The notes beneath the pieces are model-generated. The model was not told where the DNA came from. It did no database searches and was given only the letters and a program-made list of their open reading frames with translations. Shown here piece by piece: positions 1 to 14,500 of a stretch of 59,104 nt of DNA. The stretch's first letter is position 1. Each line of letters begins with the position of its first letter. The position numbers were made by a program, and so were the translations under genes. Source of the stretch: Lingula anatina (Eukaryota > Brachiopoda > Lingulata > Lingulida > Lingulidae); NCBI RefSeq assembly GCF_001039355.2, contig NW_019775419.1:226825-285928 (forward strand). Reading direction: 5' to 3'.

Positions 1-3000
1 TGTCAAAATGAATCATTTACAGCTTAAACTTTTTTTACAAAAATAATGAAACTAACATTTTGTGCTCTAAATTAAAATTTAACAAAAACAATTAAAATAT
101 ATAATATTCTGTGCTCTAAATTAATATAAACTAAAATTTAACAAACAGAAAAAAGGCAGTATATATCTCTAAATAAAACAAGTCGAAGATTTTATGCATT
201 TTGAACATTGTTACTAAAAGACGAAATTTTTGTATTTATTAGAAAAAAAGTTCAAGAACATAACATTTGAAAGATTTTGGCAAGAACTGATAATAGACAA
301 ATAGATTTCAAATTGGCCTTGGTAACTTTTTGTCAAAGTTGACATTAGTGCCTTGTCTTCATCAAAATTCCATCAAAAACATTTCCGTCCAAATTTAGAA
401 GTTGTAACAATTTTTAAAATGCATATAAACTTCTGTAAGCGTCATTTATGCACCAACTCTCACGAGCATGTAAACATACCTTGTCCTATGTCGACTTGTT
501 GATGTTTGCACACCAGATCGAACAATAGCCAAAATTCTTCATGTTTGTAAGATTCCTGGTTGTTTTGTCAATCGATTTTTAATATTTTTTTTTTCACTAA
601 ATCCGAAAATAAATATCATATATGGCGTAAATGTGGATGAAAATTTACATTTGCAAAGCATAGGAATCATGAGCGACATAAAGACATGTCCGGTTTACAA
701 GATTATTCAAATCTTAGCCAAATTCAGAATAATATACAAAGCAAACTGATGAAGTTGCACAAAAATCAGTGTACTTGAAGTGACTTTTTACATTCACTTT
801 AACTCTAGTTATCGGTGTTCAGTGACGACACTAACATCAAATAACACAACATGGGGATGCTGGACTGATATCTAACCAAGCCTGTCTTTCTCAATCACCC
901 TTGCTCCCGAAAAAATTTAAATGTGAAAGAGTACAGAACAACTTTAATTAAAACGCCCCTCTGACCATTTTAGGCAGATTTTACAAAAATTCAAAAATTC
1001 AAACCAAACAAAGTATTTAGGTTTACATACACTTTGGTTGAATATAGAAATTACCGTTTAGAGGAACAAAATACTTTGAAATAACATTTTAGATCTTAAA
1101 AAATCTTAAGTAACCGACCAAACTGTAAGAATGGACTGTAATGTAACAGATGAAATAATAAACCCTATAATCCAATTTTTTTAAATCTACAGAATTTGTT
1201 TAAGAATTATTTATTGTTCACTATATTTTTGAGCATTGACGAAAGTTGGCGGTCAAATACTTCATTGAATTCTTTCAAAATACTCATTACCTCCCGAAAA
1301 TTGGCCTTTGCGACAGCTCAATCGATTTTGAAAATATGGAATGCAAAAGGCTATGATTAATGTCAGTCCTACAGAAACATTTTAATGGACAAACGATATC
1401 TTAATGAAGTGATTTCTTTGTATTTCTTTGTAATACAAATCCTAAACGGCATATAAATGATTCCAATCCTGGGAAATTTTCGTTGATAGCCAACTATAGG
1501 GACAGTTTTCTTATCGTTTACGCAACAAAGCTCGCCATTTTACTACTTCAATATGGAATTAATTTTAATTTCGGATGGAAATTTTTACCCCACCCCATGG
1601 TTTAACTTTGTGTCAGAAAACAGACATTTTAATCCAAGCCCAGCACTGAAAACACCGAGAACCAGAATAAGTAAATTCGCAATCACAGTGCCATATTCAT
1701 AATTGTTAAAAGATCGTTATTGTATATGTGGACAATTCTGCAGTAACGTGGACACATTTTGTCCGTTTCATATTGTTGGGATTTGTTGACGTTATACGTT
1801 TTGTTAACAGTGTCTTGTGTCGATTTACATATCTTCCTCTTTTTCGACTGAACACAAGATGAATGTAATTAAAAGTTTTTCTATGTGCAATTTACATAAC
1901 GGGGTTGCAATGTCTTTCCCTCCCAGAAGTCAACATCATTTAGAATTAATAAGAGTACATCTTTAAGTTCACAGCGAGGTGTCAAGTTGCAGATTTGCCC
2001 ACACACATTTTCTGTTAAAATAAAAACATTTCTCTTCTTAGAAATTAATATATGATAAATTTAAAACAATCACTCTTCATTTTTATACAGACATCATTTT
2101 TGTTAAATGAGAACTTCAAATGTAACGTTTCAGGTTAAAAACAGGCGGGTATCAACCCCGACACAAAAGTATATTTAAAAATTGCTCTCATAACACCATG
2201 ATTAGATAGAGAACTGTACTAAGACATAGTAACATACATTTACCAAAAGAAGCAAACCAGCAACATGCAGGGCGAACGCTTAGTATGGATTTAATTTCAT
2301 GAGTAGTTTTATAAATAAAAAGCTCATTTTATTCGACTTTTAATTTAATATACCAGTACATTTTGGAGCAGACTGTTACAACCAAAAGCAAACAACATTC
2401 CGTACTAAATGTCGTCCCTGCATACTAACGAGCAGACAAACGTCGACATAGGAGGCAATCTTGGCAGGGGTGTGGGGCTGTATATGTCGAACACCAAACG
2501 TGTCTCTGAGTAGGACGCTTCTGGTATCTTCGTAAGCGCGACTTAGAGTCACTGGAATTAAAGGAATGAATTCACATTTATGAAACAATGTCTATAGATC
2601 TGATAAAACAATACATGCTCATTACAGTAATTCGTGTCAGTATCCTTTGCGCATTCTAAATATTAAATATTAAACTTTAAAATTATACAAATATATACCA
2701 GTGAACCCTCATGGAAAACAAATGGTATCAGAAACAAAGGGTTCCCCAAAGGTACCGAGGGAAAGCTAAGAGAAAGTATCCTTCACGTCAGTTAGATGTT
2801 TCCATGGTCATTGTGCCTAGAGTGTACCATTTCGGGAAAACATCGTCAATCCAAAACTAAGAAATGCTACTATACATTTTCTATCATCTGCACGGAACTT
2901 ACGATATACTGCTGCCGGTTTCAGTGCCATCTTTTCGGCCTACATTTGGGAATAGGAGTAATATGGCATGGGACACCCTTCTTCGCCATCTTCTACTGAC

Positions 3001-3870
3001 CTTGGTCCTATCTGAGCACCTCTCACCAAAACGTTCACCTGATTACATAATTATGAAGAGATCACCTACTTTCCGTGCGAACGCCTCGGTTTTGAATTAT
3101 AGTCCGTTTTATTGGAAGGCACAATAAGTCTTCATATTAAAAAGAGGATTAAGGTTTGATGAAGCCATAATGACACACAGGCACACACAACAAAAATAAA
3201 TAAGTAAATGTAAAAACGCATTTTCTCAACATACATGACTGGGTATATAAATCACCTTTCATGGGTAGAATGAATGAACTGGGGAGGAATTGTGATAGAA
3301 AAGACAGGAATTTTCATTCAATCTTATGGTACAGGGTAACCATATGGTTACTGATATTTCTTTCTTTCTTTCTTTTTTTCTACCTCTTGAAACATGGATG
3401 GGCATTTTTAGAGGAAAACGTTTTCACACGTTTATTGAATTGTCTTGTATGTTACAACCATAGGTAATTTTCCATAAGTAAACTCTACAGGATTAATATT
3501 TTAACTATCTATGCACGGATAAAACACATATTTAAACTGGGCAAAATAATTTTAAGAAATGGTCTATAGTTGCATTATATCAAGTTTCTCTTGTTTTGAA
3601 AATTCTGAAAGAAAATGTTCGGCGCGTTGTTTTATTAAATCACTTTCAGTAACTGTTGGTTGCATATAACTAAATGAGCGAAATTCATAAAGAGAATCTA
3701 CAACATGTTGTGTAAGTTATTACTCATTTTTTAGTATTAAGGAAACAATTAGCGTCCAATTCCCTTATAAGCCTCACGGTGTGTCTCCGGGAGATTGTGT
3801 ACTTTAAGTATGCAGTCACGCGGTATCATTTGATATTTCATTCCACACGCGATGAGATTTTCTTTTTTTA

Positions 3871-3872
<2 letters not shown>

Positions 3873-3916
<44 letters not shown>
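3873..3916. repeat. (ATT)n microsatellite
   Basis: Uninterrupted trinucleotide run of about 14 units in the gene-free left part. It produces spurious poly-Ile and poly-Asn reading frames on the two strands, which are not genes. Confidence 0.95.
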
Positions 3917-4514
3917 GCATCCAGTGCTGCGGCGGTTGGGACTCTGAGAATTACATGTCATGATCATAACGTTGACAAAGTTAAATGTAGTGTGTATGTG
4001 TGTTTGACACAGGTATACATTCATACCTGTATAAATCTGTTGTGCATCCAAAATTATTTCATTTTATGTGTAAATAAGAGGCATGTTTTTTCTAAGTAAA
4101 ACCAGTGTATAAAAAATAATTCATATGAAATACATCTTGTCTTTTTTCCTTTGGTATGTACTGCTTATAAGTGACTATTTATCAGAAGCCAATGGGGGCT
4201 ATCTTCTGGTCTTCCAGATGGTGGTCAGAATTTTTCAAATTTACATTGATGGGCATCTAATTTTTTCTATCAGATCAAAAATTTTCAAGATTTTGTTAAT
4301 GATCTTCTTACTTTGACTGTGACAACATTCCGTGTCTTTCTTCCTAACGTGACAATAGATGTCGTGAGACTACGGTCGCCTTGAGTGGTTTAGATCATAT
4401 CAAAATCTTGAAGCACGAGCATGCCCAGGCATTACTTCTGTGAAAGAAAACATCTTTAAGGGAAAAAGAGCAGTAATATATAAGAGAATAATTAAAAGCC
4501 CTAATAAAATGCTA

Positions 4515-4528
4515 CCCCCCCCCCCCCC
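4515..4528. repeat. Poly-C tract
   Basis: Homopolymer run of about 14 C. Length is likely to be unreliable in the assembly. Confidence 0.9.
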
Positions 4529-5298
4529 AACGCCCACCCATCAGATGTTTGGTCCAGCATCTTTTAGGACAAGTTACCCATCGGAACCAGCAACTTACAT
4601 TTGGCATTTGACTACAAGGATAACTTTCTTTTCAATATATTTGCAAATTACCAGTAGTAAGTCCAAATGTGTTTTTATACATACTAACATGTAAATACAT
4701 GCATATATATATATAATTAAAATGTATGGGAGCATGTGGGGGTGGGGGCAGTGGAGGTTGGGCTAACAAGTATAATTTGGCAGACAGTCAGAAAATATCC
4801 CTGGATCCACCCCTGTTTTGTTACCTGAAACTTATTTAATTAGAAATGTGACTTTCTTTGCCACACACTATTCTCAATAACTTATTATCCAGTCCCAAAG
4901 AAAAAAAAAACAATTGATTCAAATGCATAATTTAATCACAGAAAAAGAAAAAAGTTACAATAATAGTTCCATGATATGATGAAAAAAGTTACAATAAATG
5001 TTCCATGATATCATGAAAAGCTGACATTTGTGTTTTTAAACACTTTCCTCTGTAAAGCTACAAAGTAATTAAATGCTAAAAATGATGAAGTCCAACTCCT
5101 TTGTCTCCACAATAAGGCATCAACACAAATATGTGTTTGGAACTGATCAATTCTCTTTGGCTATAACCAGTACAGCTTCAATGCAGTCTAAAAATATTTG
5201 CTACATCATAATTATCATGTAAAAGACATGCAAAGGGCAAAGGTTCCTAGAGAACAGAATATTCAATTTCAAGTCACAAGTTGGTCCCATCTTGGTAT

Positions 5299-8200
5299 TT
5301 ACTCATCGGGTATATTGGCTGCGCCACCTGTTGCTTTTGACATATCCTGTCCTTGCGATTTCAGGTAATCATTGTATTTCTTTTGCTGAGCCTCATATAA
5401 TTTTGTTAGTTTCTTTAAGGCTGATTTTGTGAGTTCTTTTCCTTCTGCATCATGAGTTGGTAAACCCTGAAAAAATGTCATTGACAAATTAATGGCTGCT
5501 ATGAAAAATGTCAGTTATGATTGATCATGTGTAAATTTGATAGTTTTGCTTTTAGCCATCTGCTACAATACGTTGTTTGATTGTATGATGACGAGACAAT
5601 GTTTTGTGATACTAAGAATGTCAAGATGGTTCAAAGCTGTTTTAAGCCTGTGAGTACGAGGTCTGTACTTTTTCACTTTCTAGTATTCAACACAAGGGTG
5701 GACAGGGGCAGTCTGGGTCTTCCAGAAGACGGTCAGAATTTTCAAGTTTACATTGATGGACATCTTTTTCTTTTCTGTCGAAAGACAGTCAAAAATGGAG
5801 GAAGGATTGACAAAGATAATTTGGAAGACTGTCAGAAAATACATGTACCTCTGGATGTGCCCCTGCAACAAACAGAAGTTATGCACATTAATTTTACACT
5901 CTTTAATGCTACTAACCTTATCATCAAACCTGGAATATTTGCTCGTTTCATTGAGAAACATCTGAGAGGGTGGTAAGCGTTTCTGAGCCTCCTTCTGGGC
6001 ATCCTGTACCATCTTTGCTGCCTTTTTGGCTTCCTTCTCTTGTCTTTTCATCTCTTCCAACTGTATAATGTTAATAACAGATATATATGAATCTAAAAGG
6101 GCAGTTTTCAAAGACAGGAGATACAGGAGACACTCATTAAAGACAGACCAATGTCAAAAGGAATGTGGATTTCACCAACTGTGTGTGTGTGTGTGTGTGG
6201 GTGGGTGGGTGGGTGAGAGAGAGAGAGAGAATATTAATCTCATCTAGCAATGTATCCATGACTGTCTATCACCTCCATGAAACTTGGACACTTTGGGACC
6301 AGAAGCTATGTTCTCATCAGCAATATTAATAAGTGTGTGTGTGAGAGAGAGAGAGAGAGAAAGAAAGAAAGGGAAAGAGACAGAGGACACAGTACACAGC
6401 AAATGGTAGCTCATTTTATAGATGACCATTAAAGCAATAATAACTCTTCCTTTGAGATTCAAAATTCTGCAAGAAATACATTGTAAACAACGCCTGGAAA
6501 TATATTCTATTGCATTTTCCCACTAAAACGACTGTTATTGTAGTAAAACTAAAATCTGTGCTTGTCACTTGGGCTTTCGATCCCTTTTTTCGCGGTCGAC
6601 AAGTGCATCTGTCGCCTATGACGTTTAGGTGTCACGCGGATTCTCACGTCCATTCGAGACCAAAATAACATGGCGGGAAACCCTCAGACGTAAGTTGCGA
6701 GTTTTTGTACAGAATTGCCCAGAATTGCACACATTGTAGATATAAATGCATTTTGAGCAAAAAGACGAACATATCTTATGAATCTTATAATATTGTTATA
6801 TAGTGTTGTTGTTGTCTGCTTTTCCCGCGGTTTTAAGTAGGTCACCAGAAACTATCGCTCGATACGAGAGGGCTCCGTCAGTTAAAATCTCTTAAGAGAT
6901 TTTAACAAAAAACCGTACGTTTAGGAGAAAAACCCTAGATTAACTTTGAATGCAGGAATGGGGTCGTTGACCATTGGTAAGTACGGGAAAATTGCCTTTT
7001 TTTTCCAGGAAAATCGTATTTTTGGCCAAAACGAAGAGTTATTATGACTTTAAAGTTTGCTCAGTTTAGTTTTAATAACACAGAAATGCTTACCCTCAGT
7101 TTATCTTCTCTTTCTTTTATTAAAGTATCTTTGTCAACTAGCTTGATTACAGGAGGTTGACCTGAAGACAGAGAAAAAGTGGAAGAAATGAATTTAAAAG
7201 TAATTATACATAATATTTATGACATTGGTGAATGTGAAACAGTTTTTTTGTGTGATGATAATGAAAAGTAAATCAATTTTAAAGAGTATAAGCTGTAGAT
7301 TGATCATACTCTATGAGGTCACTCTTAATGCAATCATTTTAACAGTTAAACATGCCTCCTCTTGTTTCCAATATACTAGTATAACCAGCAGTATTTCTGT
7401 ATTCTACTCAATGCCAGGTGGAGGAGTGTTTATTAAACTGATAATATGCAGAGAAAATGCCTGCAGATTTAGATTGATCTATGTAGACTGATTGTTTTCA
7501 ATGGGAATGAGCCCTAATGTGTTTTTACTACCAATGAGGCATGATGTTTTGACCATTCCTCAAAGGGCCTTGATCCTATACCTGACAAGGTTAAAATGCC
7601 ATGCGTCATAGGTGTTGTTAAGTCTCTTTCAAGAAAAGTTGATTTTTTTTTTATTTGTACCATCACATCAAATTTCCATCTAAACAATTATGCTACGAAA
7701 AGTATTCTTTATAATCCGAAAACATCAAATTTCCATATTATATTTGCCACCTTATACTGACTCAAATGGATAGTCTTGAATCAGAATTACATATGGTGAT
7801 TATGGCACGATGGATTTTGTGGTGACGGATCAATTTTTTTCGCCTGATTCATGCACAATGCGATCAAATTTATTTTTATCTACTGACTCATTCCCAATGC
7901 CACAAGTACAAACTAAAATGATAACTACAATCTGATTATACCTTCGTGGTCTTCAAGTCTCACTCCTAGATTTGGAAGATCATCATCTCGCACCTGGTCG
8001 CAAAACTTCAAAATATCTGTTACTGTAAAAAAATAATATTTTGTTACTTGAGCATAACATATTCCATACACAAGGCAAAATATATTTTACAAAATATAGC
8101 TATATCTCATACTGAAAACAATGAAAATATGAGCCTCAAATTCCTTACACACACTGAAAATTTTCTTTTTTAAATCTAGATAACAAAAGTCATGTTTGAA

Positions 8201-11200
8201 CTTGAATTAGTCATACCTTTTTGTTCCCTAGCAACCTTTCTGACCAATTCTCTAAAGTTGGCAAAGCAAGCTAAATATGGCATAACTGTGTCTTCAATCT
8301 GTTTAAAAAAAGACAATTGATAATTTTCAGTTCTTCTGCATATCCTATGATTCATTTTAGTACTGGAAACAAAATATTATTATTTAAATAAAATAAAGAC
8401 TCCAAACTCTAAATATATACTCTTAAGCATATATATATATATATATCACTGCTCCTAAATCTGACTGAAAATAATTAAATAAGATCAAGCATAAAGATAA
8501 ACATATTTGAATACATTACCCATTTTTTCATAACACACATCATATATTAATGTAGCTTTGTAATACAACTTTCTCCTGTTAGAGAATGCCTCATATGGGC
8601 TGGACTTAACACAACCTAACTTACACAACACACTTACATTGGCAGTTTGTCCAGAACCTTGTGGAAAACCTATGGTTTCTTCTCCATCAATAGCACCAAA
8701 AACCTGAATTGAGATTAGCACCAATGAGTAAATCCAAACATATTCAGTTATTATAGAAATACACTACGTAACATTTATAATATGACTGAAATCGATTGAC
8801 AATAATAATATTCTATTTATTAAGTAATTTCCATTATACAAATGATGATTGGTTGAGATGACAATATAACAAATGCAGACCCAAGAATACATTTCTTCTT
8901 GGGGCTAAATTTGACATATTGTCCCTCTACACCAAAATAAAACCACCATTTCTTGTAATAACAATAACTTCTCTGTGTTTGTTTTCTTATAGCATGTACT
9001 TGACAGATTAGGTGACAGTGATAAATAAGAGGGAGGAGACACATATGATATGAACTTCAAATTGTGCATACAATTAATTTTTTCAAAAATGTATGTTTGC
9101 CTTTTAACAAAATATATGTTCTTTTCATCAGAGGGCATGACACATGCACACAAGCACACACACACACACACAGTATGGATGGCTATCACAATGATAAAAT
9201 TGCCAACGTACCCTCATCATCCTTGTGACATACTTGGCTATGTTGAGGAGCAGAAGTCTATTCGGTGTGACTTTGGCGCTCCTCCTGACACTGATGTACG
9301 AGTTAGAGGCTGTGACTAGGTCGCGTATATTCTCCATAGCACTGCGTGTGTCTATGGAATCTAGAGAAAGAATTGAGCAATGAACACAATCCAAATGTGC
9401 CATTATTATTTTGTCAAGCCATTATGTTCTTGTTACATAATTTCAAATCAAATGTAATAGTAACCACAAAAGGTGTCATTATCTTTAATGCATTGGAGCA
9501 ATATTATACAAACTCGAAATTAATGCAGATATCCTTACCACAGAGAGCTTCATGAACACCTGTTCTCTTTTCCAAAAATCTGAAAAAATTAATAATCAAA
9601 TTCACGTTAATATAATCTTAAGTCCGAATGAAGGTTGTAATTAAATTTTGTATAACTGTCTATAATGTAATTCTTGACATTCAGTAATGTAAATATATGA
9701 CCCAATTATTTATTCTGGAGTCCATATTTCAAACTTTCACATGCATAACTATTTCTAGTATAATTTTACTTTTTTTAGTCTTAGAGCTATCACTTTCAAA
9801 CACTACAGCAAGGTACTTTCTGACACAAGGATAGACTAAATTTTTCACAAAGTATGAATTTAAAAGATTAGCATGGTATAATATATGTTCTAACTTTAAA
9901 AAACAAGGTGACAGTATCTGGAAAAATTGAAGATTAACAATGTACATCATTTGTGTCAGTTGCTGTCTTACAGCATTGCTACCAAAACACTTCTTTTGTG
10001 AAAATCTTTAATCCATGTTCTTGACTGAGTAATCACCAATTCAGTAACAACTCTATTACTTACTTTGTATTCAGTTGGCACTCTTCTGTATGCCATTTGT
10101 CAAATGAATCTGGACCAGACGAAGGAGTGTTCCTCAGAATATCCTTCACTGTCAGAAAAAATTCCTGGCAAAAAAAAAAAATCATAAAGGTATAACAATG
10201 GGGATGAATCTTATGACACATATTCTGAATATTTGATGTTTAAACAAAAGTCTTACTTAGTGAATTAATACATTAATTCAATACAGTTCATCATCAACAC
10301 AAAATATCTTGGAGCCTGGATTTGAAACATCATTACATTGAAGATAAATTTTCTGCCAAACAGATCTATGGAAATTCTCTACATTTTCATACAGCCTTAA
10401 CTCGCAACATAACAATATTGGTAATTTATATATATCACAAGTTAGCTAATTAAAAGTACTACTGAAATACATTCCATAAACCTTAACCAAAGTCACATAC
10501 ACAAATACTCATAAAAAGCTATAAATAATCAACATACGTTCAGATGTTTTTCATACTGCATGGCAATCTCCATAGTGTTATCACTATAATCCAGCGTGTC
10601 CTTCCAGGAATGGAGAAGAAAAGCAAGTCGCAGCTGTCTTGATGAGTTCTTCTGGAGAGCCTCTTTTATTGTGATGAAATTCTTCAGAGACTTCGACATC
10701 TTACATCCTGCTATGGTCAAGTGACCAGAGTGAAGGAAATATCTGACCCAGTTGTCATTACCATAATATGCCTGGTAATATGAAAAAAATTGATAACATT
10801 ACACAACTGTTGTTCTTTCTTTCCTATAAATTACTATGAACTGTATGTGATAGCTAATTATAATTTTTCAACATTGCTGCCATTACCTCTATTTATTGCC
10901 ATAACAATATGAAATTGTTATACGTAAAAAAAAGTGTTTTCATGATTGAAAGTGTAAAACTTAGTCTTCTATTAAAAACCCATCTAAATGCACTTCAAAA
11001 TAAATGTAAACAAGGTTTTAAAAAAAGATTTAAAAAAATGGTCAGGGGTGCATTAATTTAATGGAAATTCTCTCATCCAATATTGAGTCTAAGACAGCCA
11101 GGTCTTACTGCACAGGGTTAACTCACCTCTGATTGTGCCAGTTCATTGTCATGGTGTGGAAACTTGAGATCAAAGCCACCTGTGTGAATGTCCATTGACT

Positions 11201-11541
11201 CGCCCATGATACAACTAGCCATGGCGGAACACTCAATGTGCCAACCTGGGCGACCCTGAGTACAGTTATAAACATAAAAAAATCATGTAAGAAATGCCCC
11301 CTTGATTGTTAAAACAAACTAGTAACCCCAATGCTTTATAAATCTTACAGCAAAAGTGTAATTAAATCTGAAAGTAAAATGGAAAACTGAATGTATATGA
11401 TTATTAAGTAGTGTGAATGTAACCTGCAAATGCAGTTTGTCCTTAAAAGTTCATGTTTGCTAGTATACAGTGCTGTAAAACAAATATTTAGTTATGACAG
11501 TTCTTTTCCATGAAATCATGTCAAATACAACAACAAAATCA

Positions 11542-11586
<45 letters not shown>

Positions 11587-14500
11587 GAGAGAGAGAGAGA
11601 GAGAGGGCTTTTGAGTACCTTTCCCCAAGGTGAATCCCAGCTAGGTTCCCCTGGTTTGGATGCCTTCCACAAGGCAAAGTCATTGGGGCCCCTCTTCTCG
11701 TCCAGTCTGTCCTGGGAAATACTCAGGTCACCTTGGAGTAAAGAATGTAAAGTCATTAACTATGAGTCACCCCGAGTTCCAGAAAACTAACCTTTTTGCT
11801 CAGCATGGCTTTGGCATTTTTAATGAGTCACAAGATATTAGTCTCCAGTAAACTGTTAAAACCACTAGTTTGTGTAGTACAACAGTAAAAATATAGCAAG
11901 TTTTCAAGTACTTTATCCATTCCATAGCAGTCAATACTGCAACTCTGTTATAAGAAACTGTACTTTCAGTGGAACACTGTCAAGGGCTATAAAATGTTTA
12001 ATTAAAGGGATAACAGCTTTTTTAAGAGATTCAAAATTTCACAATAAAGACACTGTAAACAACACAAAGAAATATAATAAATTCCATTTTACCACCAAAA
12101 CAGCGATTATCTTAATTATTCTGAAATCTCTGCTTGCAATTGGACCACGGGAACCTTCACTGATGACTACCCACTGTAATTTTCTCTTAACAGATTTTTT
12201 ACAAAAAAAAAAAAAAAACGTTTCAAAAACTATCAATTAACTTTCAATGTCAGAGCAGATTAATTTACCGTTGTTAAATATGGAAATGGCACTCTTCCCA
12301 CCAAAATGAGTTATTATCCCTTTAAGCACTTAAAAAACCACACAGTCCTTCCTACTAATTCATCAAATTTGCAAAATAGGGTAATAGCTAAAACTAAAAG
12401 AGGCCCTGTGATCAATGACACAGTAAATGAAATTGTGATATTTTGAGCCTATATGTCAGTGCCTGCAAGTATGTTGTAGCAGTACATATGAGTAATACAG
12501 CATGACACAAATGATGTACAATGTTAATCATCAAATTTTCCAGATGCTGTGACCTTGTCTTTAAAAGTTAAAACATATATACCAAGTCAAAAGTGAATTA
12601 AAGAAACATAAGTGCATAGGAGGGCAATGGCATATATAAATACATGTACATTGTGAGAAACCATCTGAATATGGCCTACCTTCCCCCTCCTGCAAGGCTT
12701 TAGCATCTCCATAGGCCTCAGGAACCAGTTTGGCATAGTAGTGACCTTCTGCTTTGCTGAACTTTGATGTGTCAAAATATACAGATCCATTGGACTCATA
12801 ACTATAAAACAGATTTTTTATTTTATATACATTGTATATCAACTAGACTTTTGACTAAAATATTCTTTTCAAAGAAATTAACTTTAAGAAATCATATGAT
12901 GTTTTAATTGCAAAGACAATCCTTCCATAATTGAAACAAAAACAGTACTATCTGGGTAATCACCATGCACATGTAGAAACATATCTAAATCCATATTGTC
13001 TATAATTTTACCCAAAGTTAGCAATATCAGGTACACAAATTCACTGACTCTCATCAGTTTTTTCTTATATACTGTACCACATTAATCACTTAAATTATAC
13101 AAATGAAACTTACGCAAATCCATTATCTATAACTTTCTGCACAAAGTCAGCTATTTCTGGCACATATTCACTGACTCTTGTCAGCACATCTGGAGGCTCT
13201 ACCTGCAAATAAGCACAATTATCCATTAGTTATAAATTAAATTACTGTAGTTTAAAAAAAAGGTAAATAAACTGGAAAGTCCATAACAGCACATACACAA
13301 AATCATTTCAGCAGCTTCTACCCTGCATTATAAATCATTTTGAAATTTGCAAAAGCAAAAGCTCAAAAATGGTACAAAAATAAATGCAAAAATAATGTAT
13401 ATGTTCATATTTTTCACTTTTTACTCATAGATTTATCATTAAATTTCATTAGTAGTTTTGACCATTATGCTTGCACCTTAGGGCAACTGCTCAAAGTATG
13501 TAACTTATCATTCTGTTACAGAAAAGTGACATACTTCTCAAGTGGGATCAGATAAAAACAGCCCAGTTTAAAAATAAAAGAACTGATCAAAAAAAAAAAA
13601 AACGAAAAGAAGACAGTTAGACCACATTTCTTACCAAATTAAGAAGCAGCAATGGAATCTACAGAAATTGCTTGTAAATTATTTAAAGAGAACCATACCT
13701 AATAATACCAAGATGCTAAGTGGTGAATTGACCAAACAGGCATTGTGGATTTAAAGAAAATATTAAATTGAGGAAAGTGTCTATTGGAAAATGCCTGCCA
13801 AAATGCAAGCACACTATATCGTACTATGTACATAACGGGAACAATAGTTTTTAAAAGATGATGCATCCTTAATTTTTCTAAAGATATATGGATGCCATCC
13901 CAAGTTCTTCATAACCTGCATATATATCTTGGTCTTGAGATAAGATTTTAGATGTTACATAATCATTATTTATTATAATCTAATAAAATTTTATGGCCTC
14001 AAAGCTGATGTACCCAAGCATACACAACTGAATTTGTCCTAACTTCTCTGTAAAATAATTAAGTAACAAAAGAAACCAATATAAATAAATATAATACTAA
14101 AAGTATCAGTACATGTACAGTGCATGTGAGTTTTTTAAATTAGATGAAATTAATTTGCATTTGTACACATTTAATTTAACACAGTGGGGGCAATTTATCT
14201 ATACAGGTTTCCATATAAACATGAGTTGAAAAAAAATAACTTTCAAAGCAGTTTTCAACGAAAACACGCACCTTAAACCTTCCAGGACTTATGGCAGAGG
14301 TGGGAAAAATTGCAGTCCTATTAATAGCCAGACTTGACCTGCTTACATTAAGACACTTTATTCTCACTATAGTGGGTCTCAGTTAAGTTCCTGGTCGCAA
14401 TCTATGTGCTCACAGGAAGTGTGACAAGAGTAAGGAATGAGTATGAACCATGCGCGCCATGAACTAAATCTCAAATCCTCTCATCAGATCAAGTAACATA

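Larger units (their letters stand above)
1..5298. other. Region with no recognised gene (left of CARS1)
   Basis: No open reading frame here resembles a known protein or forms a plausible exon series, and the short ORFs are composition artefacts. The stretch is AT-rich and holds an (ATT)n microsatellite, a poly-C tract, pieces of a dispersed repeat at about 4190-4270 and 4760-4816 that match the element inside the last CARS1 intron, and a short direct repeat at about 60-148 (TGTGCTCTAAATTA seen twice). The last few hundred bases are probably CARS1 3' UTR; ATTAAA-type signals read on the minus strand at 4931-4936 and 4835-4840. Confidence 0.6.

Noticed and set aside
2376-2588. 70-codon minus-strand ORF in the left region
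   Set aside because: No recognisable domain, no flanking splice signals that extend it, and chance length for AT-rich sequence.
3749-4099. Opposite-strand ORFs with poly-Asn or poly-Ile over the ATT repeat
   Set aside because: Both are translations of a microsatellite with no similarity outside it.
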